Made by a program: the position numbers and the translations under genes. Source: Maribacter litoralis (GTDB lineage Bacteria; Bacteroidota; Bacteroidia; Flavobacteriales; Flavobacteriaceae). From it: DNA of 64,000 nt. Shown here one piece after another: positions 37,337 through 47,011 of this stretch (positions are counted from its first letter, which is position 1; the number at the start of each line of letters is the position of its first letter). The stretch lies in NCBI RefSeq assembly GCF_003075045.1, contig NZ_QCZD01000003.1:434001-498000 (forward strand). The letters run 5' to 3'. The notes under the pieces were generated by a model that was not told the DNA's origin, made no database searches, and was given only the letters and a program-made list of their open reading frames with translations.

Positions 37337-37384
37337 ACAGAATTAATAAACGGCTACTCCCAAATTAGCCTAACCTACTTAATT

Positions 37385-37555
37385 ATGATTAAAATTGACG
37401 CAATGTACTTCGTGTTCTCCGGAGTACTCTTTACCTATTTTGGATTAAAAGGAGAATTTAATCTAGCCTATAACGGCATTGCCCTTTTTATGGCATGGGC
37501 ATCATTTTTTCTCGCCTTTAGCGCTTTTAAAAAAGAAAGGTCGAGTAAAAATTAA
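37385..37555 (+). CDS. Small membrane protein of 56 residues
   Basis: A 57-codon ORF begins MIKIDAMYFVFSGVLFTYFG and ends in a Lys-rich KKERSSKN tail. It has two hydrophobic segments (about 6-22 and 28-47) with a positively charged C-terminus, as for a small inner-membrane protein with both ends inside. It is placed 48 nt after the esterase-fold gene and 72 nt before radA on the same strand. No family is recognised. Confidence 0.65.
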   Translation: MIKIDAMYFVFSGVLFTYFGLKGEFNLAYNGIALFMAWASFFLAFSAFKKERSSKN

Positions 37556-37627
37556 TTCTAAATTTCATTCTAGAATTTACTCCTCGCAAACTTCTTGCTA
37601 CCTTTAGCCTCTTTTTAAACGCTAAAG

Positions 37628-38989
37628 ATGGCCAAAACAAAAACTGCCTTTTTTTGTCAAAATTGTGGTACCCAATATGCCAAATGGGTCGGGCAGTGTT
37701 CTGCTTGCAAACAATGGAATACCGTAGTTGAAGAGGTTGTTCAAAAAGAGGAAAAATCAAGTTGGAAAACTCCGTCTCAGACCGCAAAACGCGTATCAAA
37801 ACCACTTTTGGTCAACGAGATCAGCATTGAAAAAGAAGTTCGCCTAAATACTTTTGACCTTGAATTCAACAGGGTTCTTGGTGGCGGTTTGGTACCTGGA
37901 GCTTTGGTTTTACTAGGTGGTGAACCAGGTGTAGGCAAGAGTACCCTATTACTTCAAATTGCATTAAAACTACCCTATAAAACATTATATGTTTCAGGTG
38001 AAGAAAGTCAAAAGCAAATTAAAATGCGGGCCGATAGAATTCAACCAAATAGTGAAACATGCTTTATTCTAACCGAAACAAAGACGCAAAATATATTTAA
38101 ACAGATTGAAGCCACCGAACCGGATATCGTTGTTATCGATTCTATACAAACGCTTCATTCCGATTATATCGAGTCTGCTGCGGGAAGTATTTCTCAAATA
38201 AGGGAATGTACCGCAGAACTTATAAAATTTGCGAAAGAGACCAATACCCCAGTAATTCTTATTGGGCACATCACCAAAGATGGGTCTATTGCAGGACCAA
38301 AAATATTGGAGCATATGGTAGACACCGTACTTCAGTTTGAAGGCGACCGTAATTATGTATATCGCCTTCTACGATCATTAAAAAATAGATTTGGATCTAC
38401 CTCAGAACTTGGCATTTACGAAATGCAAGGTAGTGGTTTACGAGAAGTCAATAACCCATCTGAAGTATTGATTTCCAAAAGTGATAACGGATTAAGTGGT
38501 ACCGCTATAGCCTCTACCGTTGAAGGAATGCGACCCTTACTCATAGAAATTCAAGCCTTGGTAAGTACCGCGGTCTATGGCACACCTCAACGTTCTACTA
38601 CTGGCTACAATGCAAAACGTTTGAACATGCTATTGGCCGTTTTAGAAAAACGAGCGGGTTTTAAATTAGGAGCTAAAGATGTATTCTTGAATATTACTGG
38701 TGGAATTTCAGTTGACGATCCAGCAATTGATTTGGCTGTAATCGCTGCAATTTTATCAAGCAATGAAGACATACCAATCGATAAAGGCATTTGTTTTGCT
38801 GCAGAAGTTGGTCTTGCCGGCGAAATCAGACCTGTACAAAGGGTTGAACAACGTATTCTTGAAGCTGAAAAATTAGGCTACGATACTATTATCATTTCAA
38901 AAAATAATAAAATAGGTCTTAAATCCACCAAAATAAGAATACTGTTGGCTTCTAAAATTGAAGAAGTTGCCGGTAACTTATTTGGTTAG
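37628..38989 (+). CDS. radA: DNA repair protein RadA
   Basis: A 453-residue recombination protein that processes branched DNA intermediates. It starts with a C4 zinc finger (CQNC...CSAC, residues about 10-27). The RecA-like ATPase has the Walker A motif GGEPGVGKST (about 98-107), and the RadA-specific KNRFG motif is at about 254-258. A C-terminal Lon-protease-like domain covers about 290-453, with GGISVDDPAIDLA. All hallmarks are intact and the length is normal. The stop overlaps the stop of the small ORF on the other strand. Confidence 0.97.
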   Translation: MAKTKTAFFCQNCGTQYAKWVGQCSACKQWNTVVEEVVQKEEKSSWKTPSQTAKRVSKPLLVNEISIEKEVRLNTFDLEFNRVLGGGLVPGALVLLGGEPGVGKSTLLLQIALKLPYKTLYVSGEESQKQIKMRADRIQPNSETCFILTETKTQNIFKQIEATEPDIVVIDSIQTLHSDYIESAAGSISQIRECTAELIKFAKETNTPVILIGHITKDGSIAGPKILEHMVDTVLQFEGDRNYVYRLLRSLKNRFGSTSELGIYEMQGSGLREVNNPSEVLISKSDNGLSGTAIASTVEGMRPLLIEIQALVSTAVYGTPQRSTTGYNAKRLNMLLAVLEKRAGFKLGAKDVFLNITGGISVDDPAIDLAVIAAILSSNEDIPIDKGICFAAEVGLAGEIRPVQRVEQRILEAEKLGYDTIIISKNNKIGLKSTKIRILLASKIEEVAGNLFG

Positions 38990-39093
38990 CGCTTATCTCT
39001 CATTATTCTGGCCAAAACCATAATTATAACGATTACCACAACAACAAGAACAATTTGTCCGAACCCGATTTTAAGAAGAACTAAATTTTCCAT
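38986..39093 (-). CDS. Small single-span membrane protein of 35 residues
   Basis: A 36-codon ORF whose ATG follows directly on the stop of the aldo/keto reductase (TAAATG), so it is translationally coupled to it. It reads MENLVLLKIGFGQ then a run of valines and isoleucines and ends ARIMRDKR. The middle (about 9-28) is one membrane helix with a positively charged end. Its stop codon shares two bases with the stop codon of radA. No family is recognised. Confidence 0.6.
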   Translation of the reverse strand: MENLVLLKIGFGQIVLVVVVIVIIMVLARIMRDKR

Positions 39094-40134
39094 TTATGGT
39101 GCAGGGTTTGGTATGGAATTATGTATAGCTTCTATGCCTTTAAGTACATCATTGGACAGCTCAACGTCTATACTTCCAATATTTTCTTCCAATTGTCTCA
39201 AATTCGTTGCACCAATAATAGTACTCGTTACAAAAGGTCTAGTATTTACAAAAGCCAATGCCATTTGTGCCAAAGTCAGGTCGTTTACCTGGGCTAGTTC
39301 ATAATACCTTTTGGTAGCCTCAACAGCCGTATCGCCAATATATCTATTATACTGAGGAAATAAACTTAGCCTTGAACCTTCTGGCATTCTATCGCCTAAA
39401 TATTTGCCGCTTAACGCACCAAAGCCCATAGGTGAATATGCTAGCAATCCTACTTGTTCTCTCATGGCTATTTCAGACATACCAACTTCAAATAGTCTAT
39501 TCAACAAACTATATGGATTTTGAACTGTAATTGTTCTGGGCAAAGTTCCGTGAACTTTACTTTCTTCCAAAAAACGCATAGTGCCCCAAGGAGTTTCATT
39601 TGAAATCCCTACGTGTTTAATTTTGCCTTCTCTAATTAAGTCGCGCATGGTTTCCAGAACTTGATGAATATTATCTTCCCAATGATCTGAGATGTCATGC
39701 TTATACCCTCTTTGTCCAAAATAATTGGTACTACGGTCTGGCCAATGTAATTGGTACAAGTCAATATAATCTGTTTGCAATCTAGCCAAACTTCCTTCAA
39801 CCGCATCTATAATTGATTCCCTTGTAAAGCCTGTAGAACGTATGAACTTTGTCATTTCTGCCTTTCCAGCAATTTTAGAGGCTAAAACAATATTCTCCCT
39901 ATTTCCATTCTTTTTAAACCAATTTCCAATAACCTTTTCGGTATCGGCATACCTATCTTTATGTGCAGGTACCGGATACAACTCGGCAGTATCTAAAAAA
40001 TTAATTCCTTTATCTAACGCAAAATTTATTTGCTCATGACCTTCTTCTTCGGTATTCTGGTTTCCCCAGGTCATGGTTCCTAAACAAATTTTACTTACTT
40101 CAATTTCAGTGTGCGGTAATTTGGTATAGATCAT
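39094..40134 (-). CDS. Aldo/keto reductase (Tas-like)
   Basis: A 346-residue NADPH-dependent oxidoreductase with the TIM-barrel of the family. It contains the FLDTAELYPVPAHKDRYADTEKVIG motif, with the Asp (D49) and Tyr (Y54) of the catalytic tetrad, the Lys in LASKIAGKA and the His in YQLHWPDR (about 127). The C-terminal STIIGATNLRQLEENI binds the NADPH. The YPVP...TE(K)VIGNWFK pattern is that of the Tas subgroup. The substrate is unknown. The 35-residue membrane protein starts right after its stop. Confidence 0.9.
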   Translation of the reverse strand: MIYTKLPHTEIEVSKICLGTMTWGNQNTEEEGHEQINFALDKGINFLDTAELYPVPAHKDRYADTEKVIGNWFKKNGNRENIVLASKIAGKAEMTKFIRSTGFTRESIIDAVEGSLARLQTDYIDLYQLHWPDRSTNYFGQRGYKHDISDHWEDNIHQVLETMRDLIREGKIKHVGISNETPWGTMRFLEESKVHGTLPRTITVQNPYSLLNRLFEVGMSEIAMREQVGLLAYSPMGFGALSGKYLGDRMPEGSRLSLFPQYNRYIGDTAVEATKRYYELAQVNDLTLAQMALAFVNTRPFVTSTIIGATNLRQLEENIGSIDVELSNDVLKGIEAIHNSIPNPAP

Positions 40135-40204
40135 TCAACTCTTTTAATGGCTTTCAACAACTACAAAACTACTAAATATAATCAGGGTTAAGGCACCTAT
40201 ATGC

Positions 40205-40969
40205 TCAACTATCTAACTCAATTAAAATTGGGCAATGATCACTATGTTTTGCCTCTGATAATATTACTGACCGCAACAACCTGTCTTTTAATGAAGAAGC
40301 TACCATTGCATAATCTAATCGCCAACCTTTATTATTATTTCTGGCATTTGCCCTATAACTCCACCATGTATAATTATCTGGCTCAGAATTAAACTCCCTA
40401 AAACTATCTATAAAACCACTGTCTATAAAATCCCCTATCCATTCTCTCTCAACTGGTAAAAAGCCAGAAACATTTTTAAGTCCTACAGGGTTATGTATAT
40501 CTCTAGCTTCATGACATATATTATAATCCCCGAGCACTATTAAATTTGGATTTGTTTTCCGAAGGTCATCAACATATGTCTTAAAATCTGCCATATACAT
40601 CAACTTATGCTCTAATCTTTGAATGTTTGTTCCTGAAGGCAAATACATGCTCATAATGGAAATATCGCCAAAATCAGCTCTTATATTTCTACCCTCAAAA
40701 TCCATATATTCTATACCGGTACCTAATACAACAGCATCGGGCTTTGTTTTTGAAAGAATTGCAACCCCACTATACCCTTTCTTTTGCGCACTATACCAAT
40801 AATTGTATTTATAGCCAGCTTCTTCAAACAAAGTAAGATCCAGCTGTTCTTCATTTGCCTTTATTTCCTGAAGACACACAACATCTGGTGACACAGTCAC
40901 CAACCAATCCAAAAACCCTTTTCTTATTGCCGCCCTAATACCATTTACGTTATAGGATATGATTTTCAT
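40205..40969 (-). CDS. xth: Exodeoxyribonuclease III
   Basis: A 254-residue AP endonuclease/3'-exonuclease for base-excision repair. The EEP fold gives the family motifs: MKIISYNVNGIRAAIRKGFLDW at the N-terminus, LQEIKANEEQ with the metal Glu (E37), VLGDYNICHEARDIHNP with the Asp-Asn pair, and SDHCPILIEL at the end with the catalytic Asp-His. Every residue expected for activity is present. The short gap of 70 nt to the aldo/keto reductase gene suggests that the two are not obligatorily linked. Confidence 0.96.
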   Translation of the reverse strand: MKIISYNVNGIRAAIRKGFLDWLVTVSPDVVCLQEIKANEEQLDLTLFEEAGYKYNYWYSAQKKGYSGVAILSKTKPDAVVLGTGIEYMDFEGRNIRADFGDISIMSMYLPSGTNIQRLEHKLMYMADFKTYVDDLRKTNPNLIVLGDYNICHEARDIHNPVGLKNVSGFLPVEREWIGDFIDSGFIDSFREFNSEPDNYTWWSYRANARNNNKGWRLDYAMVASSLKDRLLRSVILSEAKHSDHCPILIELDS

Positions 40970-41097
40970 CTATCTAAATTTTAGCCTAAAAATAAAAAAG
41001 AGTTAAGGATTAAAGGTGCATACTTTCTTATAAAATCATAATTTCACAACTTTAAAAGAAATTACTTAAGCCAATTCTATTTAATAAAAATTTATTC

Positions 41098-41619
41098 ATG
41101 TACAAGTTCTTCTTTACGACTCTTTTGATAATTACAACAACTTCTTCTTTTGCACAAGCTTATTATAATGACGACAACAGTCATGAGGTTAAATTGAACA
41201 TTGGTCAGTTTTTAGTGACCACTACGGTTGAAATGGGTTATGAATATTATCTAAATGAAGATACCAGTATTGGAGGTACTATTTATTTTGATGGAAAATC
41301 TACAGATTACAATGGCAACTTCGGTATTGGTCCCAATTTAAGGGCTTACTTTGGTTTTGAACCCAAAAGCGGACTTTTTGCAGAAGTATTCGGACTATAC
41401 TACACTGGGGAAGATGATGATGATTCTGACAATTTAGGCAACAGAAACTATGACTATTCTACAGTTGCCCTTGGACTTGGAGGTGGCTATAAATGGGCTA
41501 CTAGAAGTCAAAAATTCACGATTGAAATAAACGGAGGTTTGGGTAGAAATATTAATCCAGAAGATTTCCAAGATGACTTTATGTTCAGAGCGGGATTATC
41601 TTTAGGTTTCCGGTTTTAA
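41098..41619 (+). CDS. Outer-membrane beta-barrel protein
   Basis: A 173-residue exported protein. A signal peptide (ends SSFAQA, about 20) precedes alternating aromatic and polar stretches: VEMGYEYYLNEDTSIGGTIYF, LRAYFGFEPKSGLFAEVFGLYYTG, VALGLGGGYKW and a final RAGLSLGFRF. The last residue is Phe, the C-terminal signal of beta-barrels. It fits an 8-stranded OmpW/OmpX-size porin-like protein. It is 26 nt upstream of a TonB receptor and may be co-transcribed with it. The ligand is unknown. Confidence 0.82.
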   Translation: MYKFFFTTLLIITTTSSFAQAYYNDDNSHEVKLNIGQFLVTTTVEMGYEYYLNEDTSIGGTIYFDGKSTDYNGNFGIGPNLRAYFGFEPKSGLFAEVFGLYYTGEDDDDSDNLGNRNYDYSTVALGLGGGYKWATRSQKFTIEINGGLGRNINPEDFQDDFMFRAGLSLGFRF

Positions 41620-41645
41620 TGGGTACTTTTGAGATTTAATCTCTT

Positions 41646-43736
41646 ATGAAAAAGACGCTTTTTTGCTTTCTATCCGTTCTCATATCACCCTTAATAGCCC
41701 TGACACAGGTAACTACAGAAAATGACAGCATTACCCGTTTAAACGAAGTCATTGTCATAGACACCTTAACTGCTAAAAATGCTATTGGCATTGTTCCTTC
41801 ACAAATTATAGGTACAACGACTTTCTCTAACTATAGTTCTGTTGATTTTATAAGTTCATTAAATCAAGTTTCGGGACTTTATGCGTTATCAGGAGCTTTA
41901 AACACCAATAGAATTACCATAAGAGGGGTTGGATCACGAACTTTATACGGTACCGATAAATTAAGGTTATACTACAATAACATTCCTATCACAAACGGAA
42001 CAGGATCATCTACCATTGAAGCTTTTGATCTAGAAAACCTTACTTCTGTTGAAGTCATTAAAGGACCTAAAGGAACAGGGTTTGGCACCAATCTAGGCGG
42101 CGCCATAATATTGAACACAAAACAGTTAAGTGACCAACCCACCAAATTAACCAATAACACTACCATTGGTTCTTACGGATTGTTTAAAAATAGTTTAGGC
42201 TTCACCCATGCACAAGATAATTTCTATATGACATTTCAATATGGACATATGGAAATTGACGGCTATCGTGAAAACAACAGGTTTGAACGTGACGGATATC
42301 TTTTAAATACCATCTTTAAACTTTCTAAAAAAAGCGAACTAGGGCTATTGGTAAATCATATAGATTATTCTGCCCAGATAGCAAGTTCAATAAATGAAGA
42401 AGATTTTAATGAAGATCCCACCCAAGCCGCATTTACATGGAAAGCTTCACAAGGCTATGAGGACAACAACTATAGTCTTATTGGGTTATCTCATACCTAC
42501 CATGCCAGTTCAAACCTCAAAAACACCACTAGTTTATTCTACACCTATTTAGATCATTATGAACCAGCCCCTTTTAATATTCTAGATGAATATACCAATG
42601 GTTATGGCTTAAGAACATTATTTTCAGGAAATTTAGATATTTTGAAAAATTCTATATTTTATACTTTTGGTGGTGAACTTTATAAGGACGAATACAATTG
42701 GCAAACATTTGAAAACCTTTATGAAGAAAATGATGGCAACGGTAGTTTGGAAGGAGATAAATTATCTCAAAACAAAGAATTTAGACATCAGTTCAATGGG
42801 TTTGCCACCGCATCTTACTCATTTACACCTCAGCTAACCGCTCAATTAGGCCTCAATATAAATAAAACGCAATATGATTTTAGAGACCTGTTCAACTTGG
42901 GCGAGTCTAACACCAGTGCAAATAGGGATTTCAAAGCTTTGTTTTTACCTAGTTTAGATATCAACTATACACTATCTCCTACTAACCAATTATATGCCAA
43001 TATCAGTCGCGGATTTTCCAATCCTAGCTTAGAGGAAACCCTAACGCCTGATGGTATTATCAATCCGGATATTGTACAGGAAACCGGCACAAATTACGAA
43101 CTAGGTATTGAGCACAAGGGTAAGGATAATAGGCATAAATTCAATATTGCCCTATATGTTATGCCAATTAAAAATTTATTGGTGGCCAAACGTGTCGGCG
43201 ATAATCAGTATATAGGTCGAAATGCAGGAAAGACCAAGCACCAAGGTATCGATTTTGACTGGAGTTACAAGTTCAATGTTACCGATAAGATAAAACTTTC
43301 ACCTTTCATCAGCTACACCTACAGCAATCATAAATTCATTGATTTTATAGATGATGAAGCTAACGAAGACTATTCTGATAATGACTTAACGGGAGTACCA
43401 AAAAACAAGATAAATTCAGGAATACGAACTAATTTTGGAAATGGACTCTTTTTACGTATTACCCATCAATTTGTGGATGAAATTCCACTTACGGATGCAA
43501 ATTCATTGTACAGCGATTCTTTTAACCTACTGAACTTTAAGCTAGGTTACAAGAACCAAATATCAGAACAACTACGAGTAGGATTGGATTTTGGAATCAA
43601 TAATATTACCGATACTAGATATGCACAATCGGTACTGATAAACGCAAGTGGATTTGGAGGAAATGCCCCAAGGTATTTCTACCCCGGGAACAATATCAAT
43701 TATTATGGCGGTGTAAAAATAAACTACACCCTTTAA
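41646..43736 (+). CDS. TonB-dependent receptor without N-terminal extension domain
   Basis: A 696-residue outer-membrane receptor. It has a signal peptide (about 1-21, ending ALTQ) and a plug at about 45-160 containing the usual ITIRGVGSRTLYGTDKLRLY and VEVIKGPKGTGFGTNLGGAI. The barrel runs to the C-terminal GGVKINYTL. There is no CarboxypepD domain and no STN domain, which places it with the iron-siderophore or vitamin type rather than the SusC type. No TonB-linked regulator is next to it. The small beta-barrel gene precedes it by 26 nt. Confidence 0.9.
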   Translation: MKKTLFCFLSVLISPLIALTQVTTENDSITRLNEVIVIDTLTAKNAIGIVPSQIIGTTTFSNYSSVDFISSLNQVSGLYALSGALNTNRITIRGVGSRTLYGTDKLRLYYNNIPITNGTGSSTIEAFDLENLTSVEVIKGPKGTGFGTNLGGAIILNTKQLSDQPTKLTNNTTIGSYGLFKNSLGFTHAQDNFYMTFQYGHMEIDGYRENNRFERDGYLLNTIFKLSKKSELGLLVNHIDYSAQIASSINEEDFNEDPTQAAFTWKASQGYEDNNYSLIGLSHTYHASSNLKNTTSLFYTYLDHYEPAPFNILDEYTNGYGLRTLFSGNLDILKNSIFYTFGGELYKDEYNWQTFENLYEENDGNGSLEGDKLSQNKEFRHQFNGFATASYSFTPQLTAQLGLNINKTQYDFRDLFNLGESNTSANRDFKALFLPSLDINYTLSPTNQLYANISRGFSNPSLEETLTPDGIINPDIVQETGTNYELGIEHKGKDNRHKFNIALYVMPIKNLLVAKRVGDNQYIGRNAGKTKHQGIDFDWSYKFNVTDKIKLSPFISYTYSNHKFIDFIDDEANEDYSDNDLTGVPKNKINSGIRTNFGNGLFLRITHQFVDEIPLTDANSLYSDSFNLLNFKLGYKNQISEQLRVGLDFGINNITDTRYAQSVLINASGFGGNAPRYFYPGNNINYYGGVKINYTL

Positions 43737-45281
43737 CTATTCCATTTTTTTCAACCAGGTCTTCATATCTACAGCATCGTGAATAATACCGTTTAACGAA
43801 GAAATTGCAACACGTTCTTGCTCCATAGAATCTCTATGTCTAATGGTTACCGTTTGATCTTCTAATGTTTGGTGATCTACAGTGATGCAGAAAGGAGTTC
43901 CATTAGCATCTTGTCTTCTGTAACGTCTACCTACCGCGTCTTTTTCATCATAGGTTACATTAAAATCCCATTTAAGGTCATCTACTATTTTATGCGCCAC
44001 TTCTGGCAAACCATCTTTTTTGACCAATGGTAAAATAGCAGCTTTTACAGGCGCTAATACTGCAGGTAACTTTAAAACTGTTCTAGTGGTATTATTTTCC
44101 AATTCTTCTTCTTGTAATGAATTGGAGAAAACCGCCAAGAACATTCTGTCTAGACCAATTGATGTCTCAAGTACATAAGGAACATAATTTCTATTTACCT
44201 CATGATCAAAATACTGTAATTTTTTACCTGAGAATTTCTCATGACTTCCCAAATCAAAATCTGTTCGTGAGTGAATACCCTCTAACTCCTTAAAACCGAA
44301 AGGAAAACGGAATTCAATATCTGAAGCAGCATCTGCATAGTGAGCTAGTTTTTCATGGTCATGAAAACGATAATTATCTTGCCCTAATCCAAGAGATAAG
44401 TGCCATTTCATTCTTTTTTCTTTCCAGGTTTCATACCACTCTTTTTGAGTTCCTGGCTGAATAAAGAATTGCATTTCCATCTGCTCAAATTCACGCATTC
44501 TAAAAATAAACTGTCTTGCTACAATTTCGTTTCTAAACGCTTTACCGGTTTGAGCTATACCAAATGGTAATTTCATACGGCCGGATTTTTGTACGTTCAA
44601 GAAATTGACAAAAATACCTTGGGCGGTTTCAGGTCTAAGAAATAAGTCCATCGCACTTTCTGCATTGGCCCCTAACTTAGTACCGAACATTAAATTGAAT
44701 TGCTTTACATCTGTCCAGTTTTTAGATCCAGACATTGGGCAAGCTATATCCAACTCTTCAATTAGTGCTTTTACATCGGCTAAATCTTCATTCTGTAAAG
44801 ATTTACCCAATCTACTTAAAATTGATTTGCCCTGTTCTTGATAATCAACAACACGTTGATTGGTTTGCAAGAATTTTTCTTTATTGAAAGCCTCTCCAAA
44901 TCGTTTTTGAGCTTTTTTGACCTCTTTTTCAATTTTAGCATCAATTTTGGCTACATAATCTTCAACCAAAACGTCTGCTCTATATCTCTTTTTAGAATCT
45001 TTATTATCTATTAATGGGTCGTTAAAAGCATCTATATGCCCAGATGCCTTCCAAGTTAACGGATGCATAAAAATTGCAGCATCTAGCCCAACAATATTAT
45101 CGTTAAGCTGAACCATGGCTTTCCACCAATAGTCACGTATGTTTTTCTTAAGTTCAACACCGTTCTGACCGTAATCATATACAGCACTTAACCCATCATA
45201 AATTTCACTAGATTGGAATACATAACCGTATTCCTTTGCGTGAGAAATTACACGCTTAAAATCATCTTCTTGCTTTGCCAT
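43737..45281 (-). CDS. glyS: Glycine-tRNA ligase
   Basis: A 514-residue class II aminoacyl-tRNA synthetase of the homodimeric type (GlyQS-like). Motif 2 is recognisable in FRNEIVARQFIFRMREFEQMEM (about 245-266) and motif 3 in SIGLDRMFLAVF (about 377-388). The C-terminal anticodon-binding domain begins near VLAPVKAAILPLVKKDG. It is a housekeeping enzyme and all motifs are intact. It is convergent with the TonB receptor gene: their stop codons touch, with no gap. Confidence 0.97.
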   Translation of the reverse strand: MAKQEDDFKRVISHAKEYGYVFQSSEIYDGLSAVYDYGQNGVELKKNIRDYWWKAMVQLNDNIVGLDAAIFMHPLTWKASGHIDAFNDPLIDNKDSKKRYRADVLVEDYVAKIDAKIEKEVKKAQKRFGEAFNKEKFLQTNQRVVDYQEQGKSILSRLGKSLQNEDLADVKALIEELDIACPMSGSKNWTDVKQFNLMFGTKLGANAESAMDLFLRPETAQGIFVNFLNVQKSGRMKLPFGIAQTGKAFRNEIVARQFIFRMREFEQMEMQFFIQPGTQKEWYETWKEKRMKWHLSLGLGQDNYRFHDHEKLAHYADAASDIEFRFPFGFKELEGIHSRTDFDLGSHEKFSGKKLQYFDHEVNRNYVPYVLETSIGLDRMFLAVFSNSLQEEELENNTTRTVLKLPAVLAPVKAAILPLVKKDGLPEVAHKIVDDLKWDFNVTYDEKDAVGRRYRRQDANGTPFCITVDHQTLEDQTVTIRHRDSMEQERVAISSLNGIIHDAVDMKTWLKKME

Positions 45282-45318
45282 GCGGCAAAAATAGGATAAT
45301 AGCCTAAAAAAATAATAA

Positions 45319-46218
45319 TTATTTCAATTGAAATTCTGAAGAAGTGATCAATCGTTCGTCTTCAAAGACATTTATAGTGTAGTTACCTTCAATTAAAGAG
45401 CCTTCGGGAATGGTAATGGATTCACATATAGGCGTCTCCAATCCTGTAAAAACAAACTCTACTCTTTTACTATATATGTTACCGTTGACCGTTATGGTAT
45501 TGGCATTATCTTCAATTATCTGTTTATTAGGATCAAGAAACTGAAAGTAAATAATCTTTTCACTATTTGCTTCGCTCTCATCTGCCATAACGGTAACACA
45601 ACCCCTTAACTTCTCAATGATAGAAGCTTTGTTCGTTTTGGTCGGCCTTGTACCCCTTATTAATCTAAAACCACTACCTTCTGCATTAGACAGTTTTAAA
45701 TAGCTTTTGGTTTTCAATTTTTGATTGAGTTCCAAAATTTTTCTTCTTTGTAAAGCCTCTGCCTCTGCCAACGAATTACTGTTCGCCCTAAGCTTTTCAA
45801 TTTGCTTACGAGACTCATCGTATTTATCTGTAAGTAGCATGTTATTATAGCGAAGAAAATTATTCTTTAAGATTAAGCTATCATTCTTGGATTCTAACCT
45901 ACGCAATTCTGTTTTGAACTCTCGTAATTTTTGTACGGTAAAATTTAATCTTCCCACAGAATCCAAAAGCTCCTGAACTTTAAATTTAGAATCTTGTAAT
46001 TCTATTTCGTTCATTTCACTTTTTGCAGACAAACGATCTACATCTGCTTTCATAATAGTAAGATCCCTTACCAAAATCTCTTTTTCTTGCTCTAAAAAGT
46101 CTATTTGAGCATTTGACTGGGCGTAGCTATAGTAGAATGCAATTAACAATGCTATAATTACTGCAGTGAATGCAGCAAGCATTATTTTAAAATTGAATTT
46201 ATTATCTTGACTGTCCAT
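45319..46218 (-). CDS. Coiled-coil protein with one N-terminal membrane span
   Basis: A 299-residue protein of no known family. One membrane helix is at about 13-30 (LAAFTAVIIALLIAFYYSYAQ). A heptad-rich coiled coil follows at about 35-165 (LEQEKEILVRDLTIMKADVDRL, KYDESRKQIEKLRANSNSLAEAEALQRRK). A folded beta-rich domain closes it (about 175-299, with ISIVNGNIYSKRVEFVFTG-like strands). It would face the periplasm through its C-terminal part. It sits downstream of ComF on the opposite strand. Similar proteins of flavobacteria carry the misleading label ParA; nothing here supports that. Confidence 0.6.
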   Translation of the reverse strand: MDSQDNKFNFKIMLAAFTAVIIALLIAFYYSYAQSNAQIDFLEQEKEILVRDLTIMKADVDRLSAKSEMNEIELQDSKFKVQELLDSVGRLNFTVQKLREFKTELRRLESKNDSLILKNNFLRYNNMLLTDKYDESRKQIEKLRANSNSLAEAEALQRRKILELNQKLKTKSYLKLSNAEGSGFRLIRGTRPTKTNKASIIEKLRGCVTVMADESEANSEKIIYFQFLDPNKQIIEDNANTITVNGNIYSKRVEFVFTGLETPICESITIPEGSLIEGNYTINVFEDERLITSSEFQLK

Positions 46219-46258
46219 TTAATAAGCGGGCTGTAGGTTAAGTAATCTGTAAAGTTTG

Positions 46259-46966
46259 ATGCAAAACAGAATTTCAAATATACTAAAGGATGTTACCAAC
46301 ATACTGTTACCCATATCATGTTTTGGATGTAATGCACGATTATATAGAGGAGAGGTTCTTCTCTGCACATCTTGCCGACATCAATTACCTCTTACCGAGT
46401 ATACTTTTAACGAAGAAAATGCCGTTGACCGTATTTTTTATGGTCGAATTAACATAATAAAAGCAAATTCATTCTTATTCTTTACCGAAATTGGAATTGT
46501 CAAAAACCTAATACATCATTTGAAATATAAAAATCAAGAGGGTATTGGTAATTTTTTAGGAGATTGGCACGGTCAAATCTTAAAAGAACAAGGAGACTTA
46601 TTGCATATTGATTACGTAATTCCGGTTCCTTTGCACCGTAAAAAATTAAAGAAACGAGGTTATAATCAAGTAGCTCTTTTTGCCAAACAGATCGCTACGC
46701 ATATTAACGCTGATTATGCAGACGATATACTCGTAAAAACAGCAAATACTAAAACACAGACAAAGAAAAACAGATTAAATAGATGGTACGACAATAGGTC
46801 GTTATACGAGATTAAAAATCATGAACTTTTGATCAATAAAAATATATTATTAGTTGATGATGTAATTACTACCGGTGCAACTATGGAAATTTGCGCCAAT
46901 ACCTTTAGTGACATCGAAGGAGTAAACATTTATATTTCAAGTATGGCAGTTGTTCCTAAGAAATAG
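46259..46966 (+). CDS. comF: ComF-family phosphoribosyltransferase-like protein
   Basis: A 235-residue protein related to DNA uptake and competence, though its role outside naturally competent bacteria is unclear. The N-terminal zinc site is CFGCNARL then CTSCRHQL. The phosphoribosyltransferase part has the PRPP-binding loop ILLVDDVITTGATMEIC (about 199-215) and the usual VPLHRKKLKKRGYNQ (about 123-137). I chose ATG 46259 over the TTG 3 nt upstream, which adds one residue only. It is divergent from the coiled-coil protein and followed by the Ig-like lipoprotein. Confidence 0.9.
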   Translation: MQNRISNILKDVTNILLPISCFGCNARLYRGEVLLCTSCRHQLPLTEYTFNEENAVDRIFYGRINIIKANSFLFFTEIGIVKNLIHHLKYKNQEGIGNFLGDWHGQILKEQGDLLHIDYVIPVPLHRKKLKKRGYNQVALFAKQIATHINADYADDILVKTANTKTQTKKNRLNRWYDNRSLYEIKNHELLINKNILLVDDVITTGATMEICANTFSDIEGVNIYISSMAVVPKK

Positions 46967-47011
46967 TTTTCTATAAATTATGTTGTTTCTTTGCGGTCAA
47001 TAAGTACACTA

